From NCBI RefSeq assembly GCF_000819565.1, contig NZ_CP004393.1, positions 3,844,001-3,908,000 on the forward strand: a stretch of 64,000 nucleotides of DNA. Reading direction: 5' to 3'. Source of the DNA: Celeribacter indicus. GTDB taxonomy: Bacteria; Pseudomonadota; Alphaproteobacteria; Rhodobacterales; Rhodobacteraceae. Below are positions 24,146-34,258 of this stretch, one piece after another. Below the pieces are notes generated by a model. It searched no databases, was not told where the DNA came from, and saw only the letters and a program-made list of their open reading frames with translations. The translations under genes were made by a program, and so were the position numbers. The stretch's first letter is position 1. Each line of letters begins with the position of its first letter.

Positions 24146-25164
24146 GCTCGATCACCCTTCGCGACATCCGCAAGAGCTATGCCAATGGCCCGCGGGTCCT
24201 GCATGGTGTCGACCTCGACATCGGCGACGGCGAATTCGTCGTCATCGTCGGCCCTTCGGGCTGCGGCAAGTCCACCCTGCTGCGCCTGATTGCCGGACTG
24301 GAACGCTGCGAGGATGGCGAGATCATCATCGACGGTCGCCGCGCGAACGCGCTTGCGCCGCAGGACCGCAACATCGCGATGATCTTTCAGAACTACGCGC
24401 TGTATCCGCACATGTCAGTGCTGGAAAACATCGCCTTCGGCCTGGAACTCCGCAAGGTCCCCCGCAAGACGCGCGAGGCCCGCGCCCGTGAGGTGGCCGA
24501 GACGCTTCAGCTGACACCCTACCTCGACCGCAAGCCCGGCGCGCTATCCGGCGGCCAGCGCCAGCGAGTGGCGATGGGCCGCGCCATGGCGCGCGACACC
24601 TCGACCTTCCTGATGGACGAGCCGCTGTCGAACCTCGACAACGCCCTGCGCAACGCGATGCGGACCGAGATCAAGACGATCCATCAGCAGCTGGGCGCCA
24701 CCATCGTCTTCGTGACCCACGACCAGACAGAGGCACTGTCGCTTGCCGACCGGATCGCGGTGATGAAGGACGGCCACCTGCAGCAGTTCGACACACCGGC
24801 TGCGATCTACGACCATCCGGTGAACCGCTTCGTTGCGTCTTTCCTTGGCACGCCGAAGATGAACTTCGTTACCTCCGACACGATCACGGGCTGGACCGGG
24901 CGACGCGGGGTCGAGCTGGGCCTGCGCCCCGACACGCTGCGGCTGCACCGCGAGAAACCGGGCGCCGCGTCCATCGAGGCTCGGCTGACCCTGACAGAAA
25001 TGACCGGATCAGAGGTCGTGTTGCACTGCCAGACGCAGTCGGGTGTCATGTCCGCCATTGCCCACCGCGGGCAGGAGCTTCCCGCCCCGGGTGACCGGAT
25101 CTGGCTGGAATACGACGCAGCTGCCGCACATCTGTTCGACATGCAAACTGGCGCGCGCGTCTGA
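24142..25164 (+). CDS. ugpC: ABC transporter ATPase UgpC-like
   Basis: A 340-residue ATPase of the MalK/UgpC group. Walker A is GPSGCGKSTLLRL, the Q-loop FQNYALYPHM, the signature LSGGQRQRVAMGRAMAR, Walker B FLMDEPLSNLD and the H-loop THDQTEALS. After about residue 235 a TOBE-type regulatory domain follows (FLGTPKMNFV, GLRPDTLRL, MTGSEVVLHC). Its ATG overlaps the ugpQ stop. It energises UgpAE. Confidence 0.9.
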   Translation: MSSITLRDIRKSYANGPRVLHGVDLDIGDGEFVVIVGPSGCGKSTLLRLIAGLERCEDGEIIIDGRRANALAPQDRNIAMIFQNYALYPHMSVLENIAFGLELRKVPRKTREARAREVAETLQLTPYLDRKPGALSGGQRQRVAMGRAMARDTSTFLMDEPLSNLDNALRNAMRTEIKTIHQQLGATIVFVTHDQTEALSLADRIAVMKDGHLQQFDTPAAIYDHPVNRFVASFLGTPKMNFVTSDTITGWTGRRGVELGLRPDTLRLHREKPGAASIEARLTLTEMTGSEVVLHCQTQSGVMSAIAHRGQELPAPGDRIWLEYDAAAAHLFDMQTGARV

Positions 25165-25219
25165 CGCGGCACCCTGCCGAGCTGGACGACAAGGCCCGTT
25201 TGAGAGATCATTCCTGCCG

Positions 25220-26089
25220 ATGCAAAACCCCGACTCCGCGTTTCTGGACGACCTCATCACCCGCCACTCGGACCAGTTGACCGAGGCGGACGCCCGCATC
25301 CTTGGCGTGATGGTCCGCGATCCGATCCGCGCGGCGATGGAGAATGGCAAAGAGGTGAGCTTTCGCGCCGGGGTGCATCCCGCCTCGGCGGTGAGGCTGG
25401 CACGGCGGCTGGGGTTCAAGGGATACCCGGAGTTCCGGGCCTTCCTTCAGCAGCGGCTGGTCGAGGGCAAGGGCGAGTTCGAGGACCCCACTGCCCGTAT
25501 CGCCGCCCGGCTGGCCAAGGCGGGGGACAGCGGGCTTCTGTCCTCGGTTCTGGACAGCGAGATCACGGCGCTGGAAAGCTTGCGCGCCAGCGTGACCGAT
25601 GCCGAAATCCGCGGCTTTTCCGAAGCGCTGCTGGGCGCGCGGCGGATCTTCATGTTCGGGCAAAGTCACGCCGCCACACTGTGCCACCTCGTTGCGCTGC
25701 GCTTGCGCCGGTCGGGGTACGACGCGGTCGACCTGTCCCTGATGCAGCATCAATGGCTGGAACAGGTCGCTGGAATGACCGGCGACGATGTGATGTGGCT
25801 GATCAACTTTCGCAAGCTGCCGGAAACGGTTGCGCGGATCATGCAGGTGGCCGCCGTGCGCGGCGCGACGACGCTGGCGCTCACCGATAAGCGCGGCGCC
25901 GCACTGGACCCGCCCCCCGATCGCCACATCGCGGTGTCGCGCGGCGAGGCGGGCGAGTCGCAAAGCCTTGCGGTGCCGATGACGGTGACAAACACGGTGA
26001 TCCTCGACCTGGCAACCATTGACGAAGGCCGTACTATGCGCGCGCTGGCCGAGTTCCGCGACATGCGGGAGACGCTGGCGCCGTATTGA
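25220..26089 (+). CDS. RpiR-family transcriptional regulator (HTH_6 + SIS domain)
   Basis: A 289-residue regulator. The N-terminal HTH_6 (about residues 1-80) has MVRDPIRAAMENGKEVSF and ASAVRLARRLGFKGYPEFRA, the RpiR recognition-helix region. The C-terminal SIS domain (about 110-270) contains RIFMFGQSHAATLCHLVA and VMWLINFRKLPE, and binds phosphosugars in this family. It lies 55 bp after ugpC on the same strand and probably controls the ugp operon in response to a phosphorylated metabolite. Confidence 0.85.
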   Translation: MQNPDSAFLDDLITRHSDQLTEADARILGVMVRDPIRAAMENGKEVSFRAGVHPASAVRLARRLGFKGYPEFRAFLQQRLVEGKGEFEDPTARIAARLAKAGDSGLLSSVLDSEITALESLRASVTDAEIRGFSEALLGARRIFMFGQSHAATLCHLVALRLRRSGYDAVDLSLMQHQWLEQVAGMTGDDVMWLINFRKLPETVARIMQVAAVRGATTLALTDKRGAALDPPPDRHIAVSRGEAGESQSLAVPMTVTNTVILDLATIDEGRTMRALAEFRDMRETLAPY

Positions 26090-26478
26090 TCGGGAGTTTA
26101 GCGACCTGATAACACAGAAAAACCGCGGTTTTCGCGCCCAATCGTACGGATGTATTACATTCTGTACAATATACCGTCGGGAGATTTGCAAGCCGCGACA
26201 AGCCAAAAGCCGCCATTTGACCCCAGAATGCTAGACCGGCCCTGACCTGCCGTTCAGTCCCTTGCCGATCGCCGCGGTGCAGCTTCACTAGACCGGCCAT
26301 TCGTCCATCGCGCAGCATCATCGGAGGATGAAGGTCGGCAGGGCGGACTTTTCGGTCATTCGGCGACCATCCGGTGCAAACGCAGCATAGCGTTAGAGTT
26401 GCTCGCAGTCGCAGCAAGCGGGGTTTAGGCTGCATCCGAGAGACCTTGCGGCTCTCGTCGACTTTCGCGTGAATGCGG
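26090..26478. other. Intergenic region with palindrome and short direct repeats
   Basis: Just after rpiR lies AAAACCGCGGTTTT (26120-26133), a perfect palindrome that could form a short bidirectional terminator-like hairpin. Further on, the 11-mer CTAGACCGGCC occurs twice (26231-26241 and 26288-26298). A CGGTCATTCGGCG core at about 26354 resembles repeats elsewhere in the window. No gene is supportable. Confidence 0.45.
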
Positions 26479-26949
26479 TTACTTGGTCGCCTGCCGGTGC
26501 TTTTTGAACAGCGACGACTGCCTATACTGGCTCTTGCCCGACACTTCGCGCCCCAGCCATGTCGGCTTCTCGAATTCAGCATCCTCGCTCGGCAGTTCAA
26601 TCTCGGCCAGCACGAGGCCTGTGTGGACGCCCTGAAACTCGTCAACTGTCCAGACATACCCACCATGGGGGATGAAGTACCGAGTCTTCTTCAGAATTGC
26701 CCCGTCGCAATGCTCTTCTAAGAGGGCAAGGCCATCGCTGGCAGGAATTTCGTATTCGAATTCGTCGCGGGTCAGACCCTTCTTGGGACCTTTGACGCTG
26801 AGGGTTGCCTTGTCGTCGCAGAAACGCACCCGGATTTTCCGTCCATCACGGAATGCCAAGAGGCCATCACGGATCTCAACCTTATGCGTGGCGAGCTCGC
26901 GCCAAGTATCCGTGCTGAGCAGAAATTTGCGTTCAATTTCCTTCGCCAT
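26479..26949 (-). CDS. CYTH domain protein (triphosphate tunnel metalloenzyme family)
   Basis: A 156-residue protein. ATG 26949 gives the classic start MAKEIERKFLL with the ExExK motif (EIERK). Further tunnel residues follow: GRKIRVRFCDDKATLSVKG, DEFEYEIP, TRYFIPHGGYVWTVDEFQG and LVLAEIELPSED. Members hydrolyse inorganic tri- or polyphosphate, or make cAMP. This one has the short CYTH-only architecture, so inorganic triphosphatase activity is the most likely. Convergent with the rpiR gene and divergent from the ars operon. Confidence 0.85.
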   Translation of the reverse strand: MAKEIERKFLLSTDTWRELATHKVEIRDGLLAFRDGRKIRVRFCDDKATLSVKGPKKGLTRDEFEYEIPASDGLALLEEHCDGAILKKTRYFIPHGGYVWTVDEFQGVHTGLVLAEIELPSEDAEFEKPTWLGREVSGKSQYRQSSLFKKHRQATK

Positions 26950-27110
26950 AACCGTTCCGATCTCGAAATACCGTCTGCCGTTATCACCTTTGGTCATCGA
27001 GGGGCACGGCACAATGCGCATAGACTGAAGTGGAGGCGATAAACAGAGCGCTGCCTCGACGGAAGCAGGCCGTTACAAAACCTTCACTTGGCAGGCAATC
27101 ATTATTTTAT

Positions 27111-27124
27111 TATTTCATGAAATA
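27111..27124. promoter_or_regulatory. ArsR operator candidate overlapping the arsR-arsC start
   Basis: A perfect 14-bp palindrome TATTTCATGAAATA whose last base is the A of the ATG start codon at 27124. Placement over the start region is usual for self-repressing ArsR genes and would block transcription of the whole ars operon. Confidence 0.6.
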
Positions 27125-27957
27125 TGGAAAAAGAGATTCCCGACCAACTGTCCACACTCGGCCACCCTCAGCGACTGGCGATCTTCCGGCTGCTGATGCG
27201 CCGATACCCTGACCGTGTTCCGGCAGGGGAGATCGCCTCTACGCTTGGCGTCAAGGCGAGCACGATGTCCACCTATCTGTCCGCGCTAACGCGGGACCAG
27301 CTAGTGGAGCAACAACGGGCGGGCACGTCGCTTCTCTACGCGATCAACATGACCACGGTGCAACGGCTGTTCGGATACCTGTTCAGCGATTGCTGCCGTG
27401 GCCGTCCCGATATCTGCATGCCTTTCAGCACAGGAGCCATCCCCATGTCTGACCGCAAATACAACGTCCTCTTCATCTGCGTGGGCAACTCCGCGCGGTC
27501 CATCTTCGCCGAGTCTCTCCTGCGCAGTGCCGCTGGCGATAGGTTCATCGCGTATTCTGCAGGGACCCGGCCGGGGACCCAGCTCAACCCCTTCGCTGTG
27601 CAGGTTCTGCATGACAAAGGGCACGACACTTCCGTCCTGCGCTCGAAGGATGTCTCCGAGTTTTCTCGTTCCGATGCGCCGCAGTTCGACTTCGTCTTTA
27701 CGGTTTGCGATCAGGCGGCAAACGAGGAATGCCCAGCTTGGGAGGGGCAGCCAGTGAGTGGTCATTGGGGTATGCCGGACCCGGTCAAAGTCGAGGGAAC
27801 CAATGCTGAAAAAGCGCTGGCCTTCCAACAAGCTTACGGGGCACTCAAGCACCGGATCGAAGCCTTTGTCGCCCTACCGATCGAGACCCTGGACCGCATT
27901 GCATTGCAAAAAGCCGTGGACGACATCGGCCGCGCCAGCCCCGAGACACTGGCATGA
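27124..27957 (+). CDS. ArsR regulator fused to LMW-phosphatase-type arsenate reductase ArsC
   Basis: A 277-residue fusion. Residues 1-100 are an ArsR winged helix ([54 protein letters not shown]). This part ends with cysteines in [13 protein letters not shown] that could sense As(III). From about residue 110 the thioredoxin-type arsenate reductase follows: [15 protein letters not shown] with the CX5R P-loop, [13 protein letters not shown] with the resolving cysteines, and GHWGMPDP. It is the first gene of the operon and overlaps GAPDH by ATGA. The fusion would tie regulator and enzyme amounts 1:1. Confidence 0.88.
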   Translation: MEKEIPDQLSTLGHPQRLAIFRLLMRRYPDRVPAGEIASTLGVKASTMSTYLSALTRDQLVEQQRAGTSLLYAINMTTVQRLFGYLFSDCCRGRPDICMPFSTGAIPMSDRKYNVLFICVGNSARSIFAESLLRSAAGDRFIAYSAGTRPGTQLNPFAVQVLHDKGHDTSVLRSKDVSEFSRSDAPQFDFVFTVCDQAANEECPAWEGQPVSGHWGMPDPVKVEGTNAEKALAFQQAYGALKHRIEAFVALPIETLDRIALQKAVDDIGRASPETLA

Positions 27958-28952
27958 CCACCTACGCACTGAATGGCCTAGGTCGCATGGGCAAGCTCGC
28001 CCTCAAGCCTCTCCTCGAAAGCGGCGCCAAGATCGCCTGGATCAACGACGCTGTGGGTGATCCGGAGATGCACGCGCATCTTCTCGAGTTCGATACGGTC
28101 CACGGACGCTGGGATGCCGCGTTCTCGCATGACGCCGAAAGCGTCACGATCAACGGCACACGCCTGACGTTCATCGGCGCACGCGCGATTGCCGACCTGC
28201 CGCTCGATGGCGTCGATGTGGTGATCGACTGCACCGGCGTTTTCAAGACCGAGGCCAAGATTGCCCCCTACTTCGAGGCGGGCGTGAAGAAGGTCGTGGT
28301 CTCCGCCCCGGTGAAGGACGGCAATGCCGCGAACATCGTCTACGGCGTCAACGACGAAACCTATGATCCTGCCGAGCACCGGATCGTCACCGCGGCTTCC
28401 TGCACGACCAACTGCCTCGCGCCGGTTGTGAAGGTGGTTCACGAGACCTTCGGCATCAAGCACGGCTCAATCACCACGATCCATGATGTGACCAATACCC
28501 AAACCATCGTCGACCGCCCGGCAAAGGACCTGCGTCGGGCGCGGTCTGCGCTGAACTCGCTGATCCCGACGACGACCGGCTCGGCGACCGCGATCACCTT
28601 GATCTATCCGGAACTGAAGGGCCGTCTGAACGGCCATGCCGTGCGCGTGCCGCTGCTCAACGCCTCGCTGACCGACTGCGTCTTCGAGCTGAAGCGCGAG
28701 GTCACAGCGGAAGAGGTCAACTCGGCCTTCGAGGCTGCGGCCAATGGCCCGCTGAAAGGCATCCTCGGCTACGAGACGCGCCCGCTGGTCTCGACCGATT
28801 ACACCAACGATCCGCGCTCCTCGATCATCGACGCGCCGTCGACAATGGTGATCAATGGGACGCAGCTGAAGGTATACGCCTGGTATGACAACGAATGGGG
28901 CTATGCCAACCGGCTGGTCGACGTGGCATTGATGGTCGGGGCTTCGCTGTGA
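27954..28952 (+). CDS. Arsenate-type glyceraldehyde-3-phosphate dehydrogenase
   Basis: A 332-residue GAPDH. The NAD-binding start is [15 protein letters not shown], the catalytic Cys lies in [13 protein letters not shown], and the substrate region in [13 protein letters not shown]. In ars operons this GAPDH uses arsenate in place of phosphate to make 1-arseno-3-phosphoglycerate, which the adjacent ArsJ exports. It is directly followed by arsJ (GTGA overlap), so this special role is much more likely than glycolysis. Confidence 0.88.
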   Translation: MTTYALNGLGRMGKLALKPLLESGAKIAWINDAVGDPEMHAHLLEFDTVHGRWDAAFSHDAESVTINGTRLTFIGARAIADLPLDGVDVVIDCTGVFKTEAKIAPYFEAGVKKVVVSAPVKDGNAANIVYGVNDETYDPAEHRIVTAASCTTNCLAPVVKVVHETFGIKHGSITTIHDVTNTQTIVDRPAKDLRRARSALNSLIPTTTGSATAITLIYPELKGRLNGHAVRVPLLNASLTDCVFELKREVTAEEVNSAFEAAANGPLKGILGYETRPLVSTDYTNDPRSSIIDAPSTMVINGTQLKVYAWYDNEWGYANRLVDVALMVGASL

Positions 28953-30226
28953 GCAACGCCGCGCAAGCCCGTCCCGAAGGGCTGTCCGCCTATATCGCCG
29001 TCACGGCGGCCTATTGGGCCTTCATGCTGACCGATGGCGCGCTCAGGATGCTGGTGCTGCTGCATTTCCACACGCTGGGCTTCAGTGCGGTGCAGTTGGC
29101 CTACCTATTCATCCTCTACGAAGTCGCCGGGATGATCACCAACCTCGCGGCTGGCTGGATCGCCCTTCGTTTCGGCCTGACATCGACGCTCTATGCCGGG
29201 CTCGGGTTGCAGGTGGTGGCGCTGCTTGCGCTGGCGCAACTCGATCCGGGCTGGAGCATCGCGGCTTCGGTCGCCTTCGTGATGTGCGTCCAGGGGCTTT
29301 CGGGCGTGGCCAAGGACCTCGCCAAGATGTCCTCGAAATCGGCGGTAAAACTGCTCGCCCCTTCGGGCGATGGCGGGCTGTTTCGCTGGGTCGCGGTTCT
29401 GACGGGCTCGAAAAACGCCGTGAAGGGGCTGGGCTTCCTGCTCGGCGCCGCGCTCCTGGCGGTGCTTGGCTTCGACTGGGCCGTGCTGGGCATGGCCACC
29501 GTCCTAGGCGTGATCCTCGTCGCGGTCGTGCTGTTCATGCCTGCGGGCCTGCCCAAGGGCAAGAAGGGCACCAAGTTCTCCGAGGTCTTCTCGAAATCGG
29601 CCAACGTCAACTGGCTGTCGGCGGCGCGCGTGTTCCTGTTCGGGGCGCGGGATGTCTGGTTCGTGGTGGGCATCCCGATCTACTTTTACGCGGTGCTCTC
29701 GGACGGCACCGAGGATGGCAACCGCACCGCCTTCTTCATGATCGGCACCTTCATGGCGGTCTGGGTCATCCTCTACGGCATGGTGCAGGCCAGCGCGCCG
29801 AAGATCCTGCGCGCGGCGAGCCAACCTGAGGGCGAGCTGATCCGTGCCGCCCGGGCCTGGGCGCTTGCGCTCTTCGTCGTGCCAGCAGCACTAACGGTGG
29901 CCGTGGCGCTCTCACCTGCCCCGCAGACCTGGCTGACGGTAACGCTCGTGGTGGGCCTGCTGGCCTTCGGCGCGCTGTTTGCCGTGAATTCTTCGCTCCA
30001 CTCCTACCTGATCCTCGCCTTCTCGAAATCTGAGCGGGTCACGATGGATGTGGGCTTTTACTACATGGCCAATGCGGGCGGTCGGCTGATCGGTACGCTT
30101 CTTTCCGGCCTGACATACCAGATCGGCGGGTTGACCCTCGTCATGGGCACGGCAGCGGTCATGGTCGTCCTGGCGGCCCTGACCTCGGGGCGGTTGACCG
30201 ATCAGACGAACGAGGTGACTGCATGA
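28949..30226 (+). CDS. arsJ: ArsJ organoarsenical (1-arseno-3-phosphoglycerate) MFS exporter
   Basis: A 425-residue MFS protein starting at GTG 28949, which overlaps the GAPDH stop. About 11-12 helices are visible, e.g. [20 protein letters not shown] and [18 protein letters not shown]. Motifs typical of ArsJ include [20 protein letters not shown] near the N-terminus and [13 protein letters not shown] with [11 protein letters not shown] in the middle. Together with the preceding GAPDH it forms the known arsenate export pathway. Confidence 0.88.
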   Translation: MSNAAQARPEGLSAYIAVTAAYWAFMLTDGALRMLVLLHFHTLGFSAVQLAYLFILYEVAGMITNLAAGWIALRFGLTSTLYAGLGLQVVALLALAQLDPGWSIAASVAFVMCVQGLSGVAKDLAKMSSKSAVKLLAPSGDGGLFRWVAVLTGSKNAVKGLGFLLGAALLAVLGFDWAVLGMATVLGVILVAVVLFMPAGLPKGKKGTKFSEVFSKSANVNWLSAARVFLFGARDVWFVVGIPIYFYAVLSDGTEDGNRTAFFMIGTFMAVWVILYGMVQASAPKILRAASQPEGELIRAARAWALALFVVPAALTVAVALSPAPQTWLTVTLVVGLLAFGALFAVNSSLHSYLILAFSKSERVTMDVGFYYMANAGGRLIGTLLSGLTYQIGGLTLVMGTAAVMVVLAALTSGRLTDQTNEVTA

Positions 30227-31242
30227 GTATTTTCGAACGCTACCTGACCGTCTGGGTCGGGCTCGCGATGATTGCCGGTGTCCTGATTGGTCAGGGCGCG
30301 CCCTGGCTTGTGCAGGCCATTGCCGCGACCGAGGTCGCGAGCGTGAACCTTGTCGTGGCCGTGCTGATCTGGGCCATGGTCTACCCGATGATGGTGGGCG
30401 TGGACTTCGGCGCGGTCGCCGGTGTCGCGCGCCAGCCCAAGGGGCTTTTGGTTACGCTGGCCGTCAACTGGCTGATCAAGCCTTTCACCATGGCGTTTCT
30501 GGCCGTGTTGTTCTTTGACCATGTTTTCGCGCCGCTGATCTCCCCGGAAGATGCCGCCCAGTATACGGCGGGGCTGATCCTGCTCGGGGCCGCACCCTGC
30601 ACGGCGATGGTCTTCGTCTGGTCGCAGCTGACAAAGGGCGACGCCACCTACACGCTGGTGCAGGTCTCGGTGAACGATCTGGTCATGGTGGTGGCCTTCG
30701 CGCCGATCGTGGCCCTTCTTCTGGGAGTGACGGAGCTTTCGGTGCCGTGGGAAACGCTGGTGCTGGCCACGGTGCTCTATGTCGTCCTGCCTTTGGCAGC
30801 CGGTCTGATCACCCGTCGCAAGCTGGGCTCGAAGGCGGCGATTGATGCGTTTTCGGCGCGTGTGAAGCCGTGGTCCGTAGTCGGGCTGATCGCAACCGTC
30901 GCCATCCTCTTCGGGCTTCAGGGGGAAACGATCCTTGCCAAGCCGACGGTGATCTTGCTGATCGCGGTGCCCATCATCATCCAGAGCTACGGCATCTTCG
31001 CCCTGGCCTATGGCGCGGCCTTCGCCCTCAAGGTGCCGCACCGGATCGCCGCGCCCTGCGCCTTGATCGGAACATCGAACTTCTTCGAACTGGCGGTTGC
31101 GGTAGCAATCTCGCTCTTTGGCCTGAACTCCGGCGCGGCGCTGGCCACGGTGGTAGGGGTGCTGGTCGAGGTGCCGGTGATGCTGTCGCTCGTGGCTTTT
31201 GCCAATCGCACCCGCGCACGCTTTCCCGAACCAGCGGCATGA
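30223..31242 (+). CDS. acr3: Arsenite efflux transporter Acr3
   Basis: A 339-residue protein of the bile/arsenite/riboflavin transporter family with about ten membrane helices. It starts [19 protein letters not shown]. Conserved segments are [33 protein letters not shown] with the Cys essential in Acr3 proteins, and [13 protein letters not shown]. It exports arsenite produced by the ArsC enzymes. Start and stop overlap both neighbours by ATGA. Confidence 0.92.
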   Translation: MSIFERYLTVWVGLAMIAGVLIGQGAPWLVQAIAATEVASVNLVVAVLIWAMVYPMMVGVDFGAVAGVARQPKGLLVTLAVNWLIKPFTMAFLAVLFFDHVFAPLISPEDAAQYTAGLILLGAAPCTAMVFVWSQLTKGDATYTLVQVSVNDLVMVVAFAPIVALLLGVTELSVPWETLVLATVLYVVLPLAAGLITRRKLGSKAAIDAFSARVKPWSVVGLIATVAILFGLQGETILAKPTVILLIAVPIIIQSYGIFALAYGAAFALKVPHRIAAPCALIGTSNFFELAVAVAISLFGLNSGAALATVVGVLVEVPVMLSLVAFANRTRARFPEPAA

Positions 31243-31661
31243 GCATCGTCATCCACCACAACCCGGATTGCGGGACCTCCCGCAACGTCTTGGCGATCCT
31301 TCGAGCGACCGGCGAAGAGCCGGTCGTCATCGAATACCTGAAGGAAGGCTGGACACGCCCGCAGCTGCTGGCGCTGTTCGCGGCGGCAGGGCTGACCCCG
31401 CGCAGCGCCTTGCGGGAAACGAAATCTCCCGCTGAGGCGCTGGGGCTTCTGGAACCGGGTGTCCCTGATGACACGCTCCTGAATGCGATGATCGAACACC
31501 CGATCCTGGTGAACCGGCCCATTGTCTGCACGCCCAAGGGGGTGCGCCTGTGCCGCCCCTCTGAAACCGTTCTCGACCTTCTGGACCGGTTGCCGCCCGG
31601 ACCGCTGTTCAAGGAGGACGGAGAAATGATCCTGAACGAAGAAGGAGAACGGCTTGCCTGA
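31239..31661 (+). CDS. arsC: Glutaredoxin-dependent arsenate reductase ArsC
   Basis: A 140-residue ArsC of the Spx/glutaredoxin type, unrelated to the ArsC domain at the operon start. The N-terminal active-site Cys lies in [16 protein letters not shown]; the [12 protein letters not shown] and [18 protein letters not shown] regions are standard. Two different arsenate reductases therefore occur in one operon. It overlaps acr3 (ATGA) and arsH (8 bp). Confidence 0.92.
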   Translation: MSIVIHHNPDCGTSRNVLAILRATGEEPVVIEYLKEGWTRPQLLALFAAAGLTPRSALRETKSPAEALGLLEPGVPDDTLLNAMIEHPILVNRPIVCTPKGVRLCRPSETVLDLLDRLPPGPLFKEDGEMILNEEGERLA

Positions 31662-32364
31662 AACGCCGAACCTGGACGACACTCTGCTACGCCAGCCAGA
31701 CGCGGACACGCTTTTCCCTGCTACCCGCTGCACCCACCCACCGCGCATCCTGATGCTCTACGGATCGCTGCGCGAGCGCAGCTTCTCGCGGCTTGCAGCC
31801 GAAGAGGCGGCGCGCGTTCTCGAACGCCTCGGGGCCGAGGCGCGGTTCTTCGATCCCCGTGATCTGCCGCTGCCCGACAGTGTGGAAGCCGATCACCCCA
31901 AGGTGGCGGAGCTGCGCGATTTGGTGCAGTGGTGCGAAGGCATGGTCTGGTCCTCCCCCGAACGCCACGGGGCCATGACCAGCATCATGAAGGCGCAGAT
32001 CGACTGGATACCGCTCTCGCTCGGCTCCGTGCGCCCAACGCAGGGCAAGACGCTGGCGGTGATGCAGGTCTCTGGTGGATCGCAGAGCTTCAACACGGTC
32101 AACCAGCTGCGCATTCTCGGGCGCTGGATGCGCCTGCTGACCATCCCGAACCAGTCCTCGGTTGCCAAGGCGTGGAACGAATTTGAGGAAGATGGGCGGA
32201 TGAAACCGTCGCCCTATTACGACCGTATCGTCGACGTGATGGAGGAGCTGGTGAAGTTCACCCTGCTGACGCGCGACATCCGCGATCATCTGGTCGACCG
32301 CTATTCCGAACGGAAGGAAAGCCATGCCGAACTGTCGGCGCGGGTGAACCTGAAGACAATCTAA
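31654..32364 (+). CDS. arsH: ArsH NADPH-dependent FMN oxidoreductase
   Basis: A 236-residue flavoprotein. TTG 31654 serves as start, with AAGGAG upstream inside arsC. Flavodoxin-like features are [40 protein letters not shown] and [17 protein letters not shown]. ArsH oxidises trivalent organoarsenicals and reduces quinones in family members. The C-terminal tail ([18 protein letters not shown]) is as usual for ArsH. Confidence 0.9.
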   Translation: MPETPNLDDTLLRQPDADTLFPATRCTHPPRILMLYGSLRERSFSRLAAEEAARVLERLGAEARFFDPRDLPLPDSVEADHPKVAELRDLVQWCEGMVWSSPERHGAMTSIMKAQIDWIPLSLGSVRPTQGKTLAVMQVSGGSQSFNTVNQLRILGRWMRLLTIPNQSSVAKAWNEFEEDGRMKPSPYYDRIVDVMEELVKFTLLTRDIRDHLVDRYSERKESHAELSARVNLKTI

Positions 32365-32376
32365 TTCGATACCTCT

Positions 32377-32422
32377 GGAAATAGATGTTGACGCCTGCGA
32401 GAGCACGCGCACATCTACTTCC
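32377..32422 (+). promoter_or_regulatory. Promoter and long inverted repeat before second arsR
   Basis: GGAAATAGATGT (32377-32388) and ACATCTACTTCC (32411-32422) form an 11/12 inverted repeat with a 22-nt spacer. A TTGACG box (32388-32393) and, 17 bp on, ACATCT (32411-32416) make a plausible -35/-10 pair. The ATG follows at 32423, so the transcript may be leaderless. No Shine-Dalgarno sequence can exist here because the repeat arm directly touches the ATG. Confidence 0.55.
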
Positions 32423-32725
32423 ATGAACATCGAAACAGCTTCCCGCCAACTCGACGCCCTCGGCAACGCGACACGCCTGTGCATCTACCGGGCACTGGTG
32501 CGCGCCGGTGAGAGTGGCACTCCGGTCGGTCGCGTACAGGATACCCTTGGGCTTCCGGCATCGACCCTGTCGCATCATCTGAAAAAGCTGCTCGATGTTG
32601 GTCTGATCCGACAGGAGCGCAGCGGTAACACGCTCCATTGCCACGCCGAATATCCTGCGATGAAGGCGTTGGTGGGTTTCTTGGTCGACGAGTGCTGCGC
32701 GGACGAGGACACAACAGGCCAATGA
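32423..32725 (+). CDS. ArsR-family regulator
   Basis: A 100-residue winged-helix protein: LDALGNATRLCIYRALVRAG, TPVGRVQDTLGLPASTLSHH, LKKLLDVGLIRQERSGNTL. The Cys pair near the C-terminus (VDECCADED) and HCHAE could form a metalloid site, but the classical ELCVCDL box is missing. It is transcribed from its own promoter region and coupled by ATGA to the following MFS gene, so it likely controls that pair in addition to, or apart from, the main ars operon. Confidence 0.88.
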   Translation: MNIETASRQLDALGNATRLCIYRALVRAGESGTPVGRVQDTLGLPASTLSHHLKKLLDVGLIRQERSGNTLHCHAEYPAMKALVGFLVDECCADEDTTGQ

Positions 32726-33912
32726 TCCCGCCGCGCACAAAAGTCGTGTCTTCTCTCGGGATCATCCAGATCTTCGCCTGGGGCAGCAGCTATTACCTGC
32801 TGGCCCCGCTGGCCGGTGCGATCGCGGAAGATACCGGCTGGGGTCATGCCCTGATCTCCGCCGGGGCATCTGTCGCCCTGCTCATGTCAGGCTTGGCGGC
32901 ACCGAAAATCGGCCGCTGGATCGGCCGGAGCGGTGGCAGAACAACCCTCTGCCTCGGGACGGCCTTTATGGCCATTGGTCTGTTCCTTCTCAGCATGGCG
33001 CACGCCCCATGGGTCTACCTACTCGCTTGGAGCGTCCTCGGTTGCGGCATGGCTGCGGGGCTCTACGACGCTGCCTTCTCCGTTCTGGGAGCCGCCTATG
33101 GACGTGATGCGCGATCCGCGATCACGCAACTGACCCTCTGGGGTGGCTTTGCCAGCACCGTGTGCTGGCCGCTTTCCGCATGGCTGGTCGAAGGCATCGG
33201 CTGGCGCACGACCTGTCTGGTCTATGCAGGCATCCACATCTTCGGAACGCTGCCGCTATGCTGGTGGGCCTTGCCGCGCACCTCTGCCGCATGGGGATCG
33301 AGGCAGTCTGATCGGACTAGGCAACCACATGTCGCAGCCCGCGCTGTCGACATGCGGTTTTTCTGTATCGCCATTGCAGGTGTAGCGCTGACACTTCTCG
33401 CGACCATCTGGTCCATTCACATGGTGACAATCCTGACCGTCGGGGGCTACACCACGGCCGCAGCGATCGCGGTCGGTACTTTGATCGGGCCATCCCAAGT
33501 CGGTGCCCGCGTTATTGAAATGATGGGCGGGGGGCGACATCATCCGATATGGACGATGATCGCGGCGACTATGCTCGTGTTCGCCGGTTTCCTTGGCCTG
33601 CACTTGGGATTGCCTGCCGCCGCTGCTCTCGTCGCCTACGGGGCAGGCAATGGCCTTTGGTCCATCGCGCGCGGCGCTCTTCCGCTCGCGCTCTACGGTC
33701 CGGATCAATATGCCGCTCTAATGGGTCGCTTGGCTCGCCCTATGCTGTTGGCTGGCGCCGCCGCCCCAACGCTTGGGGCATTGCTCATTGACAAGGTCGG
33801 CGCCGAAACGACGATGGTCCTGCTCGCCGCATCGGCCATCCTCCCGTTCTCGATGGCATTCTTGATCCATTTGGACTTGATGCGGGAGCGGCGCAGCACA
33901 GAATTCCCGTAG
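32722..33912 (+). CDS. MFS transporter of the ars locus
   Basis: A 396-residue major facilitator with about 12 helices. It begins IIQIFAWGSSYYLLAPLAG, with later helices such as LLAWSVLGCGMAAGLYDAAF. The ATG overlaps the arsR stop. MFS genes directly behind arsR are known in alphaproteobacterial arsenic clusters (ArsK-like exporters of trivalent arsenicals), which fits, but the substrate cannot be read from sequence. Confidence 0.8.
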   Translation: MIPPRTKVVSSLGIIQIFAWGSSYYLLAPLAGAIAEDTGWGHALISAGASVALLMSGLAAPKIGRWIGRSGGRTTLCLGTAFMAIGLFLLSMAHAPWVYLLAWSVLGCGMAAGLYDAAFSVLGAAYGRDARSAITQLTLWGGFASTVCWPLSAWLVEGIGWRTTCLVYAGIHIFGTLPLCWWALPRTSAAWGSRQSDRTRQPHVAARAVDMRFFCIAIAGVALTLLATIWSIHMVTILTVGGYTTAAAIAVGTLIGPSQVGARVIEMMGGGRHHPIWTMIAATMLVFAGFLGLHLGLPAAAALVAYGAGNGLWSIARGALPLALYGPDQYAALMGRLARPMLLAGAAAPTLGALLIDKVGAETTMVLLAASAILPFSMAFLIHLDLMRERRSTEFP

Positions 33913-34258
33913 TGAGCCCAATGTCCGGGGTGCTAATTTCACTTTCACCATCACGCTCACCACGATCCTGCCGGATCGCGGTTCAGGATAACCGGCGGCA
34001 AAGGGGGACCGTGGTTTCGTCCCGCACTGCAGCGCACGCTCCATTGGCGACCGAAAACGACCGACCGCTCAGGGCTCGAAGTAGCCATGCGGCGGTGCAG
34101 CAGTCTGGGCAAGCCTCCAGGACGGGGCATATGGCGCTCGCGGCCCAGAGCCGCCATCGGCAGGTAACTGCAGATGCTGCGACAGCATCCCGCTTTGCGG
34201 ACATTGGCTTCCGTCATCAGTGCTTCTATCATCCGCGGAAGATCCAAGAGGTGCTCAC
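33913..34258. other. Noncoding stretch between the ars and metal loci
   Basis: No gene is supportable. The sequence is remnant-like and contains TGCGGACATTGGCTTCCGTC near 34196, one of several related cores scattered in this window. The promoter of the small gene at 34259 should lie in its last 60 bp. Confidence 0.4.
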
